This document shows positions 43,345-52,363 of a DNA stretch of 64,000 bases, in pieces. Both the position numbers and the translations under genes were made by a program. This DNA is from Treponema sp. (GTDB taxonomy: Bacteria > Spirochaetota > Spirochaetia > Treponematales > Treponemataceae): NCBI GenBank assembly GCA_024400915.1, contig JAKSLX010000003.1:133405-197404 (forward strand). Reading direction: 5' to 3'. The number at the start of each line of letters is the position of its first letter. Position 1 is the first letter of the stretch. Below the pieces are notes generated by a model. The model did no database searches. It was not told the origin of the DNA and saw only the letters and a program-made list of their open reading frames with translations.

Positions 43345-44757
43345 TTACAGGTTGGCTACGAGCCAGCTCTTGAAGCTATCGTAATCCTTTTCCATTGGAA
43401 TTGCATTGTCTGGCAAAGACATGACCTTTTCAAGGCGTTCAGGCATGTTTGGCTCGCGTCCAATTGCATTTACAACTGTTGCGCCAAACTTTGCAGGGTG
43501 TGCTGTTTCAAGGATGATAGCTGCAGCTTCCTTGTTTACAACTTTGTCTGCCCATGCAGGAATGTTTGCTGTAAGACCAGGCTTAGAGTAGTCTCCCTTT
43601 TCGCCTTTGACAAGTTTTTCCATTTCGCCGCCACGGATGTCGTTCCATGCCTTCCATGCAACTGCTCCGTGTGGATCGATGATGTATCCAGTCTTTTCGT
43701 GGCACTTCTTGATACCGTCGATTGTTCCTTCGTCGTCTGTCCAGTAAGAAGCAAACATTGAACGAACTTCTTCGAGGGAGTAGAGAGCCTTGATTCTTTC
43801 GTAGTTGCTTGGTGCACCAACATCCATTGCGTTGCTGAGTGTAGCAACTGAAGGACGTGCGTTGTATTCACCTGTTGCGATCCAGTCTGGAACTGTGCGG
43901 TTTGCATTTGTTGCTGCAACGAAACCTGTGATAGGTGCTCCCATTTCCTTTGCGATGAGACCGGATGTAAGGTTTCCGAAGTTTCCGCTTGGACACACTG
44001 CGATGATTGCAGGATCCTTAATCTGTGAATCGCGTGGAATTCTGTTCTTTACTACGATTGAAGAATACATGTAGTAGAAAGCCTGTGGAAGGAGGCGTGA
44101 AATGTTGATTGAGTTTGCAGAAGAAAGGCGGAACTTTTCGCGGAGGTCCTTGTCTACGAAAGCCTTCTTAACGAGAGCCTGACAGTCATCGAATGTTCCC
44201 TTTACCTTAAGTGCGCGGACATTGCCTGTGAAAGTAGAAAGCTGCTTTTCCTGAAGTGGAGAAATCTTTCCATCTGGATAAAGGATTGTAACATCGATTC
44301 CTGGAACGTTATGGAAAGCAGAACCTACAGCAGAACCTGTGTCGCCTGATGTTGCTACGAGGATGTGGAGGTTGTCATTTTCGCCACGGTTAAAGTAAGA
44401 CATTGTGCGAGCCATGAAGCGTGCGCCAAAATCCTTGAATGCACATGTTGGACCGTGGAAAAGCTCAAGGACATAAGTTGTTGGGTCGATCGGAACAACC
44501 TGAGATGTAAATGGATAGCAGTCGGAGATGATTGCCTCAAGATCATTGTCAGGAATTTCATCCTTTACGTAAGGCTTAGCCATTTCAAATGCAACATCCC
44601 TGAAAGATGGATCTGTATTTCTGTCTGTAAATGATTTGTCAAGCTTTGGAAATTCAACTGGAATGTAAAGTCCGCCTGTTGCAGCGTTCATTCCGTTCAA
44701 TACGGCTGTTCTGAAATTTACTTTTACCGAACTGTCTCTTGTATCTGTGTAAATCAT
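43345..44757 (-). CDS. thrC: Threonine synthase
   Basis: PLP enzyme converting O-phosphohomoserine to threonine. 470 residues from the ATG at 44757, which has AGGAAG upstream; a 51-base-longer frame from 44808 has no ribosome binding site. Family signatures: the PLP-lysine segment CAFKDFGARF, LVATSGDTGSAV and the phosphate-binding CPSGNFGNLTSG. It is followed on the same strand by no other gene before the inverted repeat; upstream on the same strand is the CPBP protease-like gene, 73 bases away on the 5' side. Confidence 0.95.
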   Translation of the reverse strand: MIYTDTRDSSVKVNFRTAVLNGMNAATGGLYIPVEFPKLDKSFTDRNTDPSFRDVAFEMAKPYVKDEIPDNDLEAIISDCYPFTSQVVPIDPTTYVLELFHGPTCAFKDFGARFMARTMSYFNRGENDNLHILVATSGDTGSAVGSAFHNVPGIDVTILYPDGKISPLQEKQLSTFTGNVRALKVKGTFDDCQALVKKAFVDKDLREKFRLSSANSINISRLLPQAFYYMYSSIVVKNRIPRDSQIKDPAIIAVCPSGNFGNLTSGLIAKEMGAPITGFVAATNANRTVPDWIATGEYNARPSVATLSNAMDVGAPSNYERIKALYSLEEVRSMFASYWTDDEGTIDGIKKCHEKTGYIIDPHGAVAWKAWNDIRGGEMEKLVKGEKGDYSKPGLTANIPAWADKVVNKEAAAIILETAHPAKFGATVVNAIGREPNMPERLEKVMSLPDNAIPMEKDYDSFKSWLVANL

Positions 44758-44830
44758 TTTTTTACTTCCTTTATTAAAAAGTGATATTAGAGAATAACAT
44801 TTTAGCAAGGTTTATGCAAATAGGACAGGT

Positions 44831-45496
44831 TTATCGGGAGAGAAGACTGAAAACTATCAAGGTCATGTTGTATGTAAAATGTGCTGTCATTCCTGTCCAT
44901 ACGGAAAAAGTCTTCCTGTAGCAGAGCCTTAGGACTGAACCGCAGGCAAGGGCATTAAAAACGGGAATCCAGCCAAGATATCTGTGGGACAATGCAAAAA
45001 TAATGAGGGGAAAAGCCTCGATGGCCATCAGACACCATTTCTTTTCAGCCTTGGACTCAAAAATTTTCAGAAGGAATTCAGGCATGAACTGACGGTACAG
45101 AACTTCTTCGTAAAAGGCACCTGTAAAAACAGAAAATGTAAGGAAGAACCATCCCATAGGAGAATTGATTGCAGGAAGCAGGTTTCTTGAAAGGGTCTCT
45201 TTTTCAAGAAAAAGTTCAAGAGTTTGCATCAGCGCAAAAATCAGCATGAGGCTGCCAAGGGTAATGCTCCACCAGAAGGGAATCTTGAAAATTTTTATTT
45301 TCATGGAATTTTTAAGGTCCGTAAACTGAAGCTTGTATTGAATGTAAAGGACTGCTGCAATTGCAAGCTGTATGAATACTATCGGTGAAAAAGATGCTGC
45401 CTTTGAAAGTCCGCTGCCTTTAGATACAAAAAGAGGCGGCAAAATGAGAAATACGAATATAAGCAGAAATTCAGAGAGAATGTATCTTTTTTTCAC
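44831..45496 (-). CDS. CPBP-family intramembrane protease-like protein
   Basis: 221 residues with about six transmembrane helices. The CPBP (Abi, Rce1-like) motifs are all present: EEVLYR, FALSH and HFTYN, providing the metal-binding glutamate and histidines. Such proteins range from prenyl-protein endopeptidases to bacteriocin-immunity factors; the substrate here is unknown. The start is GTG at 45494-45496 without a clear ribosome binding site. It is divergent from the PilZ-domain gene. Confidence 0.82.
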   Translation of the reverse strand: MKKRYILSEFLLIFVFLILPPLFVSKGSGLSKAASFSPIVFIQLAIAAVLYIQYKLQFTDLKNSMKIKIFKIPFWWSITLGSLMLIFALMQTLELFLEKETLSRNLLPAINSPMGWFFLTFSVFTGAFYEEVLYRQFMPEFLLKIFESKAEKKWCLMAIEAFPLIIFALSHRYLGWIPVFNALACGSVLRLCYRKTFSVWTGMTAHFTYNMTLIVFSLLSR

Positions 45497-45590
45497 AACA
45501 AATGTTATAATTTATTTACATGATTTTTTCCATATATTGTTCTGGAAATTTGTCTTGGAGATGATTGTTTATTAAAAAAGGGAGTGTAAA

Positions 45591-46820
45591 ATGTCAGTGC
45601 TGATTTCAGCCTTGTTGATCTGTTTGTTTGCTTTTTGCCTGTACAGATTCTACCTGGGAACTCAGGACAAAGTAAAATTCTATGCGCAGGGCTTCGACTA
45701 CGGTTTCCACAGGAAAGACATTTCAGTTTTGTGGAAGCTTGCAAAAGAATGCGAAATTGAAGAACCTCTTGATTTATATGTTTCGGAAAATGCGGTAAAC
45801 AAATGCATTGCTATGGTCATTGAAAAATCCAAACAGTCGGGCAATGCCAATTCATATCCTGTTCAGATGTTTCTTGACAAGCTTTATAGGTTCAAGACTC
45901 GTGTTGTACTTGACCTTGACAATAAGAGGGGGCTTGAATCTACCAAGTCTCTTGATAACGGTCAAAAACTCAGCATTATTTTTAAGGGCCACGGAGTTTT
46001 TTATTCTCACGTCATCAACAATGGCCGCGAGCTCATAATTTCACTTCCGGTCCAGGTAAATAAGGTTACGAGAAAAATTGAACAGCTGCCTGGGGAAGAT
46101 TGGGAAGGTCAGACCATTTCCGTATATTTCTGGCGCAAAAATGATGCAGGCTATGCCTTTGATACTCAGGTATTCGGTTCCGGAGTCTTCAGAAGCGACC
46201 AGGCTCTTTACTTAAAGCACAGCTACAAGCTTGACCGAACCCAGAAAAGACAGTCCATCAGAGTTCCTTGCGAAATCTATGCCCAGATGTATGTCATCAA
46301 GGAAGAAGTTGTTGAATACGACAGAATTGAGACTGAACCTGGATACAAATGTCTTCTTGAGGACATCAGTGAAGACGGTGCCATGATTCGTATTGGCGGA
46401 AAGGGAAAGAATTCTGTTCCTATTAAAATTCAGTTTGAACTTAACGATGCCCTTATCGTAATGTTTGGTGTAGTTCGTGCTGTTGAGTTCAATGAAAGCC
46501 TGAATCAGTCCAGACTTCATTTTGAATGTACCCACATAGAACAGGGAATGAAAAACTCCATTCTTTCCTATGTTTATAATGTAATTCCTGAAGAACAAAA
46601 GGATATAAATGAAGCTATTGCTCAGGCAGAAGCTTTTGAAAATGAAGGGGAAACAATGCCGGAAATTGTAAATCAGCCTGTTGAAGCCCCTGAATACAAG
46701 AACGAAGAAATAGTTCCAAAAAGCTATGAGCCTTCATCATCAGACCTTCAGCAGAATGTTTCCGATGCAAATAAAGCCGCTGCAGAAGGCAATGCAATTG
46801 ATAAATCTGTATTAAAATAA
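45591..46820 (+). CDS. PilZ-domain c-di-GMP receptor, membrane-anchored
   Basis: 409 residues. An N-terminal transmembrane helix (about 4-22) is followed by a YcgR-N-like region and a PilZ domain with both c-di-GMP signatures: RQSIR (220-224, RxxxR) and DISEDG (258-263, DxSxxG). The last 70 residues are an acidic, Pro/Ala-rich tail. In spirochaetes PilZ proteins affect motility and virulence; a flagellar-motor role is a reasonable guess. It starts the long plus-strand run to 55.7 kb and is the only clear c-di-GMP effector here. Confidence 0.9.
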   Translation: MSVLISALLICLFAFCLYRFYLGTQDKVKFYAQGFDYGFHRKDISVLWKLAKECEIEEPLDLYVSENAVNKCIAMVIEKSKQSGNANSYPVQMFLDKLYRFKTRVVLDLDNKRGLESTKSLDNGQKLSIIFKGHGVFYSHVINNGRELIISLPVQVNKVTRKIEQLPGEDWEGQTISVYFWRKNDAGYAFDTQVFGSGVFRSDQALYLKHSYKLDRTQKRQSIRVPCEIYAQMYVIKEEVVEYDRIETEPGYKCLLEDISEDGAMIRIGGKGKNSVPIKIQFELNDALIVMFGVVRAVEFNESLNQSRLHFECTHIEQGMKNSILSYVYNVIPEEQKDINEAIAQAEAFENEGETMPEIVNQPVEAPEYKNEEIVPKSYEPSSSDLQQNVSDANKAAAEGNAIDKSVLK

Positions 46821-46843
46821 AGCATTAAAAAAAGGATATAAAA

Positions 46844-48004
46844 ATGAAAAAGATAATTACTTTCATCGTTGGATTTTCCGCTGCCATTCTTTCTTTTGCA
46901 GAAGACAAGAATTCCAGTATCATCGATTTTTACAGGGGAAATATTAAGGATAAAATTTCCGTCGTTAAGAGGGCTGCTGATTCTGGTGATTCTTCCGTGG
47001 CCGTAAAAGCCATTGAATTTCTTATTGATACAAACGATGTGCTTTCCAATGACGAGGATTACAATTCTCTTGCAGAAATAAGCATCAGGTCATTTAATTC
47101 AAGAAATACAGTTGGCTTTGAAAAGCAGATTTCATCGAGACTCTGTTCGCTTTTTAAGATGACAGATAGTCAGCGGGTAAAAACAGCCGTTATTGATTTC
47201 TTTAATGTCATGCCAAGTGTAGAAGCCGTTCAGATGGTAAACGACTTTTTCTATAAAAAAATGCAGAATCATAATCCTGTAGATGATACTGTTGTAAAGG
47301 CCGTGGAATTCATGGGTGCCAAAGGAAATGCTGCATCTTTCAACAGACTTTTTATTGCCGACATTCTTGAAGTGTGGCCGGAATTCAGCCCTAAGATCGC
47401 GGAATGTTATGGAAACCTTGCAGAAGACAACCGCCGTGAAATCCTTCAGATGATAGTCAGCGTTCCTGCCGACAAAAAAATAGTAATTCTCAACAAACTT
47501 AATGCAAATCCAAAAATTTCTAAAAAAATTTGCGGAGAATGTGCAGAAAATGTACTTTCAGCGGTTATAAATAAGAGTGAGGAAGTAAAATCCAGAGAAA
47601 AGAAGGAAGACCTTGTTACTCTTGAACTGCTTTGCCTTGAAACCGTTGCAGAATCAAAATGGACAAGGGCTTCTGCTGTTGCTACAAAATCCTTTGAGCG
47701 TATTCGAAGTGAGTATGAACTGAAGGATATTACAGATGATCAGTTTACAAAGGCGATTTCAAACATTGCTTCCGTTGCAAACTCTGACACTGTTGTAGTG
47801 CTTTCTTCATATCTGGATTTTCTTAACAAGAGTACAGAATCTGGCCGTGCTCCTGTTAAAGGCGTTGTTCTTTCCGTTATCAATAGTTTGGGAGAACTTG
47901 GAGACAACAGGGCTTTTGATTTCATCTATGCTGCAACTTCCCTTGAATATCCCGATGAAGTCGTAGAAGCTGCTAAGTCTGCCATCACAAAACTCAAGTG
48001 GTAG
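46844..48004 (+). CDS. Exported alpha-helical (HEAT-like) repeat protein
   Basis: 386 residues with a signal peptide ending in SFA (about residue 19). The mature protein is a series of helical pairs with HEAT-like spacing (VKAIEFLIDTND, TAVIDFFNVMP, VVKAVEFMGAKGN and, at the C-terminus, SLEYPDEVVEAAKSAITKL). It is probably a periplasmic interaction scaffold. A second exported HEAT-type protein is at 55.8 kb on the other strand. It begins 23 bases after the PilZ gene, and comEC overlaps its stop by seven bases. Confidence 0.75.
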   Translation: MKKIITFIVGFSAAILSFAEDKNSSIIDFYRGNIKDKISVVKRAADSGDSSVAVKAIEFLIDTNDVLSNDEDYNSLAEISIRSFNSRNTVGFEKQISSRLCSLFKMTDSQRVKTAVIDFFNVMPSVEAVQMVNDFFYKKMQNHNPVDDTVVKAVEFMGAKGNAASFNRLFIADILEVWPEFSPKIAECYGNLAEDNRREILQMIVSVPADKKIVILNKLNANPKISKKICGECAENVLSAVINKSEEVKSREKKEDLVTLELLCLETVAESKWTRASAVATKSFERIRSEYELKDITDDQFTKAISNIASVANSDTVVVLSSYLDFLNKSTESGRAPVKGVVLSVINSLGELGDNRAFDFIYAATSLEYPDEVVEAAKSAITKLKW

Positions 48005-49263
48005 GAAACTTAAAAAAAAGACTATTTAATCCATTCTTTGTTGCAGCCTTTGTTTGTGCTGTCCTGATTTATGGCGGTTTCGTAAAAATTGCTGACCGCC
48101 ATCCATTAAAATCCCTTGGAACATCTTCTTCCATAACAGGTTTGGTGGGAGAAGTTGCTTCCAATCCTTCAATCAATTCCAACGGTAGGTTTTATAGCCT
48201 TGTCCTTTCTGTAGAGCGTTCCTTTTTAACCGTAAATGCCTTCAGTATGGAAAGTTCTGCCTCTGGCCAGGTAAAGTGCCTTGTGCCATCCTATATGGTG
48301 GAATCCCTTTATCCGGGCAAGCTTTTTTCATCTTTCGGAAAGAAAATAGTTTTTGAAAAAGGGGAAAGGGTAATGCTTTCTGGAAACTTTTCAAAAGGTT
48401 TTTTCGTTGCAATAGACGGACAGTATCTTGAAAGGGAAAACAACTTGAAGGGAAAATTCATAGGGATAAGGACTTTTTCAAGAATCCAGTTTAAGCGTCT
48501 TATGTATGGGTGGAAAAATGCTGGCGGACTTATTCTTGCATTGCTTTCTGGATCAAGGGAATATACTGAAAAAAATGTTTCCGATAATTTTAGAAATGCA
48601 GGCCTTTCACATATCCTTGCTTTAAGCGGAATGCACCTTTCCTTTTTTGCAGGACTTGCTGGTGGAAGTGGAAAAAGAATTTTCGGCAAAAAATACAGTT
48701 TCTTTTTCAGGCTTTTTGGTATTCTGTTTTTTGTCTGGTTTGCAGGACTTTCTCCTTCTCTTTTAAGGGCTCTTCTTTGTTCCCTTATAATGCTCCTGTG
48801 TTCCTCTGTTTTTTCTACGGAGGCAGACTATTTCCTTGTACTTTGTTCTGTTTTCCTGATTCACTGCCTTGTTATTCCGGCGGACATATTTTCTGCAGCT
48901 TTCATATTGTCTTATGGAGCCCTTGCAGGAATTCTCCTTTTGAGTGATGGGGTGAACTCTTTTTTATGTAGATTACTTCCGGGTAAAATCAGCAGTTCAT
49001 TGTCAGCTTCCATGGGTGCCCAATGTGCAACGGCTCCCGTATCCATTGGAATGTTCGGTACTATAATGCCTTGCGGGATTTTAGCAAGTGTCGTTGTATC
49101 TCCTTTGGTTAGCCTTTTTATATTCGTTGCTTTGCTTTCCATAATTTTATGCCTTGTAATGCCTTTTCTAGCACCGGCCTTTGGTTGTATAATGAATGCA
49201 ATTTATAAGGTAATTGCATTGACGGTTCAGTTATTTGCATTTGTTCCGCCTCTGAAATTCTAA
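47998..49263 (+). CDS. ComEC/Rec2-family DNA-uptake channel, short form
   Basis: 421 residues starting with GTG that overlaps the previous stop. An N-terminal membrane helix and OB-like domain (DUF4131) are followed by the competence domain with GLSHILALSGMHLSFFAG and about eight transmembrane helices. The C-terminal metallo-beta-lactamase nuclease domain of full-length ComEC is absent, so single-strand degradation during uptake would need another enzyme. No other competence genes are in the window. Natural transformation is not established in treponemes of this type; the function is inferred. Confidence 0.85.
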   Translation: MVGNLKKRLFNPFFVAAFVCAVLIYGGFVKIADRHPLKSLGTSSSITGLVGEVASNPSINSNGRFYSLVLSVERSFLTVNAFSMESSASGQVKCLVPSYMVESLYPGKLFSSFGKKIVFEKGERVMLSGNFSKGFFVAIDGQYLERENNLKGKFIGIRTFSRIQFKRLMYGWKNAGGLILALLSGSREYTEKNVSDNFRNAGLSHILALSGMHLSFFAGLAGGSGKRIFGKKYSFFFRLFGILFFVWFAGLSPSLLRALLCSLIMLLCSSVFSTEADYFLVLCSVFLIHCLVIPADIFSAAFILSYGALAGILLLSDGVNSFLCRLLPGKISSSLSASMGAQCATAPVSIGMFGTIMPCGILASVVVSPLVSLFIFVALLSIILCLVMPFLAPAFGCIMNAIYKVIALTVQLFAFVPPLKF

Positions 49264-49280
49264 AGACTAAAGGATATTTT

Positions 49281-50165
49281 ATGAAACACCCGGACTACAA
49301 TTCTCCTGCAGAGTTAAAAAGCTTTCTTGATTCTCAGGGCTTTGCCATGCAGAAAAAATTCGGTCAGAACTTCATGATAAATGGTGATGCCAGAAAAAAA
49401 ATAATTGATGTTCTTGATCCAAAGGAAGGAGAAGTAATCTGGGAAGTTGGTCCTGGACTTGGATGCATGACGGAAGAAATCATGAACCGTGGAGCCGTAC
49501 TGAATGCCTTTGAGATTGACAAGGGATTCATTGGACTCCTTCATCAGTTTTTTGAAGAGCAGGAAGCTAAAGGCCAGTTTGGCATTACTGAAGGTGATGT
49601 ACTCAAGACCTGGAAAAAGCATTTTGAAAACTGTTCACAGAAACCTTCAAAGCTTTTTGGAAATCTTCCATACAATATTGCCGCTACATTTATCGCTGAT
49701 ACAATTGTTGAAGGTCTTGTTTTTGACAGATGTGTTTTTACCGTTCAGAAGGAAGTTACGGAAAGAGTTGCTGCGGCTCCTGGAACTGAAAACTATTCTG
49801 CCTTCAGTGTTTTGTGCCAGTGGGGATACAATGTAAAAAAGGGAATTGTTCTTTCCAGTGCAAACTTCTGGCCTAGACCTAATGTTGCATCCCAGGCTTT
49901 TTCTCTGGAAAAAAAGGAGACTCCGGTTCAGTGTAAGGATAACAGACTTTTTGTTAAGGTTGTGCATGCTCTTTTTGCTTCAAGACGAAAAACTTTGCTG
50001 AACAACATCAAGCCTTTATTGACTGCAGGAATGAATGCTGAGGAAATTTTTGACAGGGCAGGAATAAGCAAAATGGAAAGGGCAGAAAACCTTACCGTAG
50101 AACAGTTTGCAAAAATTACGGATGTGTTGAGCGATTGTTTGTGTTCTGCTAAAATTGAATCATGA
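49281..50165 (+). CDS. rsmA: 16S rRNA dimethyladenosine transferase RsmA/KsgA
   Basis: Dimethylates A1518 and A1519 of 16S rRNA during small-subunit assembly. 294 residues with FGQN (27-30), the SAM-binding EVGPGLG (55-61) and the catalytic NLPYN (128-132). The C-terminal helical domain is complete. It overlaps the following yggS start by four bases (ATGA), so the two are translationally coupled. Loss of this enzyme causes kasugamycin resistance in other bacteria. Confidence 0.95.
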   Translation: MKHPDYNSPAELKSFLDSQGFAMQKKFGQNFMINGDARKKIIDVLDPKEGEVIWEVGPGLGCMTEEIMNRGAVLNAFEIDKGFIGLLHQFFEEQEAKGQFGITEGDVLKTWKKHFENCSQKPSKLFGNLPYNIAATFIADTIVEGLVFDRCVFTVQKEVTERVAAAPGTENYSAFSVLCQWGYNVKKGIVLSSANFWPRPNVASQAFSLEKKETPVQCKDNRLFVKVVHALFASRRKTLLNNIKPLLTAGMNAEEIFDRAGISKMERAENLTVEQFAKITDVLSDCLCSAKIES

Positions 50166-50869
50166 CAGAATCAGAGATTGCAGAAAATTTTCAGAAAGTT
50201 CGTGAACAGATAAAGGCTGCCGAGTCAAAATCCGGACGTGTCCAGGGCAGTGTTCGTCTTTGTGCCGTAAGTAAATTTCATCCCCTTGAGGATGTTAAGG
50301 CGGCATTGAAAGCCAATCAATTTCTCTTTGGTGAAAATCGCGTTCAGGAAGCCTATGGAAAATTTACTGAACTCAATGATGAAAAGGTTGAACTTCATAT
50401 AATCGGTCAACTTCAGTCAAATAAAGTTAAGAAAGCCGTTGAAATTGCCAGCTGCATTCAGTCTGTGGACAGGGAAAGTCTCCTTGTAGAAATTGAAAAA
50501 CAGGCTTCAAAACTTGAAAAAAATATTTCGGTTTTCTTTGAATTCCATACTGCAGAAGACAGCAAGAGCGGTTACGGGGATGTTGATTCAGTTCTTTTGA
50601 CTGCAGAAAATTTTTCAAAGGGGTTGTATCCCCATATTACTCCTGCAGGCTTAATGACCATGGCTCCTTTTACTGATGATGAAAAGGCCGTAAGAACTTC
50701 CTTTGAAAAGCTCAGGAATCTTAAGGAACTTCTCAATTCAAAATTCCCTGAGCTCCCTGTAAAAGAACTGAGCATGGGAATGAGTGGTGATTACAGGATT
50801 GCCATAGAGGAAGGCAGTACTATGGTTCGTGTTGGAACAGCACTCTTTGGAGAAAGAAACTACAATTAA
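50162..50869 (+). CDS. Pyridoxal phosphate homeostasis protein (YggS/PLPBP)
   Basis: 235 residues, single TIM-barrel PLP-binding protein. The lysine that binds PLP is in LCAVSKFHPLEDVKAA (Lys38), followed by FGENRVQEAYGKF, LHIIGQLQSNKV and the phosphate-binding LSMGMSGDY. It keeps free PLP low and supplies amino-acid enzymes. The start overlaps rsmA (ATGA). The small membrane protein gene begins six bases after its stop. Confidence 0.93.
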   Translation: MTESEIAENFQKVREQIKAAESKSGRVQGSVRLCAVSKFHPLEDVKAALKANQFLFGENRVQEAYGKFTELNDEKVELHIIGQLQSNKVKKAVEIASCIQSVDRESLLVEIEKQASKLEKNISVFFEFHTAEDSKSGYGDVDSVLLTAENFSKGLYPHITPAGLMTMAPFTDDEKAVRTSFEKLRNLKELLNSKFPELPVKELSMGMSGDYRIAIEEGSTMVRVGTALFGERNYN

Positions 50870-50875
50870 AAATAA

Positions 50876-51370
50876 ATGAAAAGATTCATCGGCTTTCTAT
50901 TTATATTTTTAGTTTTCTCATCGTTGTTCCCGGAATCTGCATTCTGTGAAGAGTCAACTGAACCTGTACCATACAGCAAGGAAGAATTTCCCCAGTGGAC
51001 CCTTGATTTGAGAAGGTTTGAAGTGGTATCCCTTGGTTCGGTTCCTTTTGCCATGATTGGAGTTACCATTGCATACGGATATATTGAAGTAAAAAGGGGA
51101 AACATGAGTTCCATTCCTAATCCCTTGAATCCAAGTTCCCTTGATGAAAGCGAACAGCTTAAAATTCTCGGCATGACCGTATGTACTGGACTTGCCATAG
51201 GACTTGTTGATTTTACGGTCAATAAAATCATCAGCTACAATAAAAGAAAACGACTTGAAAAAATCAATGCTGCAAAACAGGTTAATGTAGTTCCTCTTGC
51301 AGAACCGGAAGAAAGCGAAATTGTTGAAGATGAATTTCAGTCAAGTGAAGTTCAGAACAGTGAGGAATAA
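50876..51370 (+). CDS. Small membrane protein of unknown function
   Basis: 164 residues with an N-terminal signal-like hydrophobic segment (about 5-24), two further hydrophobic helices (about 44-64 and 97-119), a lysine/arginine-rich stretch and an acidic C-terminal tail. No family recognised. It lies between yggS and a pseudouridine synthase gene with very short gaps, so it is expressed with them. It could be an inner-membrane protein with a cytoplasmic tail. Confidence 0.65.
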   Translation: MKRFIGFLFIFLVFSSLFPESAFCEESTEPVPYSKEEFPQWTLDLRRFEVVSLGSVPFAMIGVTIAYGYIEVKRGNMSSIPNPLNPSSLDESEQLKILGMTVCTGLAIGLVDFTVNKIISYNKRKRLEKINAAKQVNVVPLAEPEESEIVEDEFQSSEVQNSEE

Positions 51371-51373
51371 TAC

Positions 51374-52360
51374 ATGGCTTTTTTTTCCAATAAGGTTCCT
51401 ACTGAATATTCAAAATCAGAGAGGCTCGATAAATATATTTCAGGACTGTCCAACGGAATGAACCGCAGCAAGCTTAAAAGCGGTGTTGTCAGTATTCTTG
51501 TAAACGGTAAAAATCAGAAAGTTTCCTACAAGGTAAAGGCTGGAGATCAGATAGACATTCAGTGGGAAGAAAATATTCCTGATAATATTGAGCCTCAGGA
51601 CATTCCCCTTGATATTATTTATGAAGACGACAATGTGTGTGTTGTAGACAAAAAACAGGGCATGGTTACTCATCCTGCATGCGGTAATTGGGACGGAACT
51701 TTAGTAAACGCATTGCTTTATCATTGGGGCAGGCAGGCTATCAAGGAAATAAAGGAAAGTGATGCCAGTACTGACAAAATCCTTGCCAATAGACGTCCGG
51801 GAATTGTTCACCGTCTGGATAAGGAAACTTCAGGTATTATCATTACTGCAAAGAATCGCCCTACGGAAGAATATCTTGCAGGTCTTTTTAGAAATCACAG
51901 GAAAATAAAAAAGGAATATATCTGCATCTGCATGGGCCGACCTCAGCATCAGCATGGAAAAATAAAGACCCAGATTGTCCGCGACATGAGGGACAGAAAA
52001 AAATTCCGTGCAGTTACTGATACGGAAGATGGAAAATATGCAGAAACCCATTACAGCTGCATTGCCTGCTATGGAGAATACTCTTTAATGAGGGTTAGAA
52101 TTGTTACAGGTAGAACCCATCAGATTCGCGTCCATATGAAGTTCCTCAATTGTCCAATTCTTGGCGACGGTCTTTATGCTAAGGCCGATAAAAAATTTCC
52201 GGATGCAACTCTTATGCTGAATGCCCACAAGCTTACCATCAAACTTCCCGGGTCAAATGAATATTCGGAATTTAAAAACAAAACTCCAGAAAGGTTCCTC
52301 AAAATAATGAAGGTTCTCCACAGAGATTTTTCAAAGGTCATTCTTCCAAAGGACAGGTAG
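51374..52360 (+). CDS. RluD-family pseudouridine synthase with S4 domain
   Basis: 328 residues. An N-terminal S4 RNA-binding domain (about 16-62, starting ERLDKYISGL) is followed by the RluA/RluD catalytic domain with HRLDKETSG (146-154, catalytic Asp149) and TGRTHQIRVHMK. It modifies 23S rRNA, most likely the helix 69 or a nearby site as RluD does, but target specificity cannot be read directly. The next gene, another synthase of the same superfamily, begins three bases after its stop. Confidence 0.9.
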   Translation: MAFFSNKVPTEYSKSERLDKYISGLSNGMNRSKLKSGVVSILVNGKNQKVSYKVKAGDQIDIQWEENIPDNIEPQDIPLDIIYEDDNVCVVDKKQGMVTHPACGNWDGTLVNALLYHWGRQAIKEIKESDASTDKILANRRPGIVHRLDKETSGIIITAKNRPTEEYLAGLFRNHRKIKKEYICICMGRPQHQHGKIKTQIVRDMRDRKKFRAVTDTEDGKYAETHYSCIACYGEYSLMRVRIVTGRTHQIRVHMKFLNCPILGDGLYAKADKKFPDATLMLNAHKLTIKLPGSNEYSEFKNKTPERFLKIMKVLHRDFSKVILPKDR

Positions 52361-52363
52361 AAA

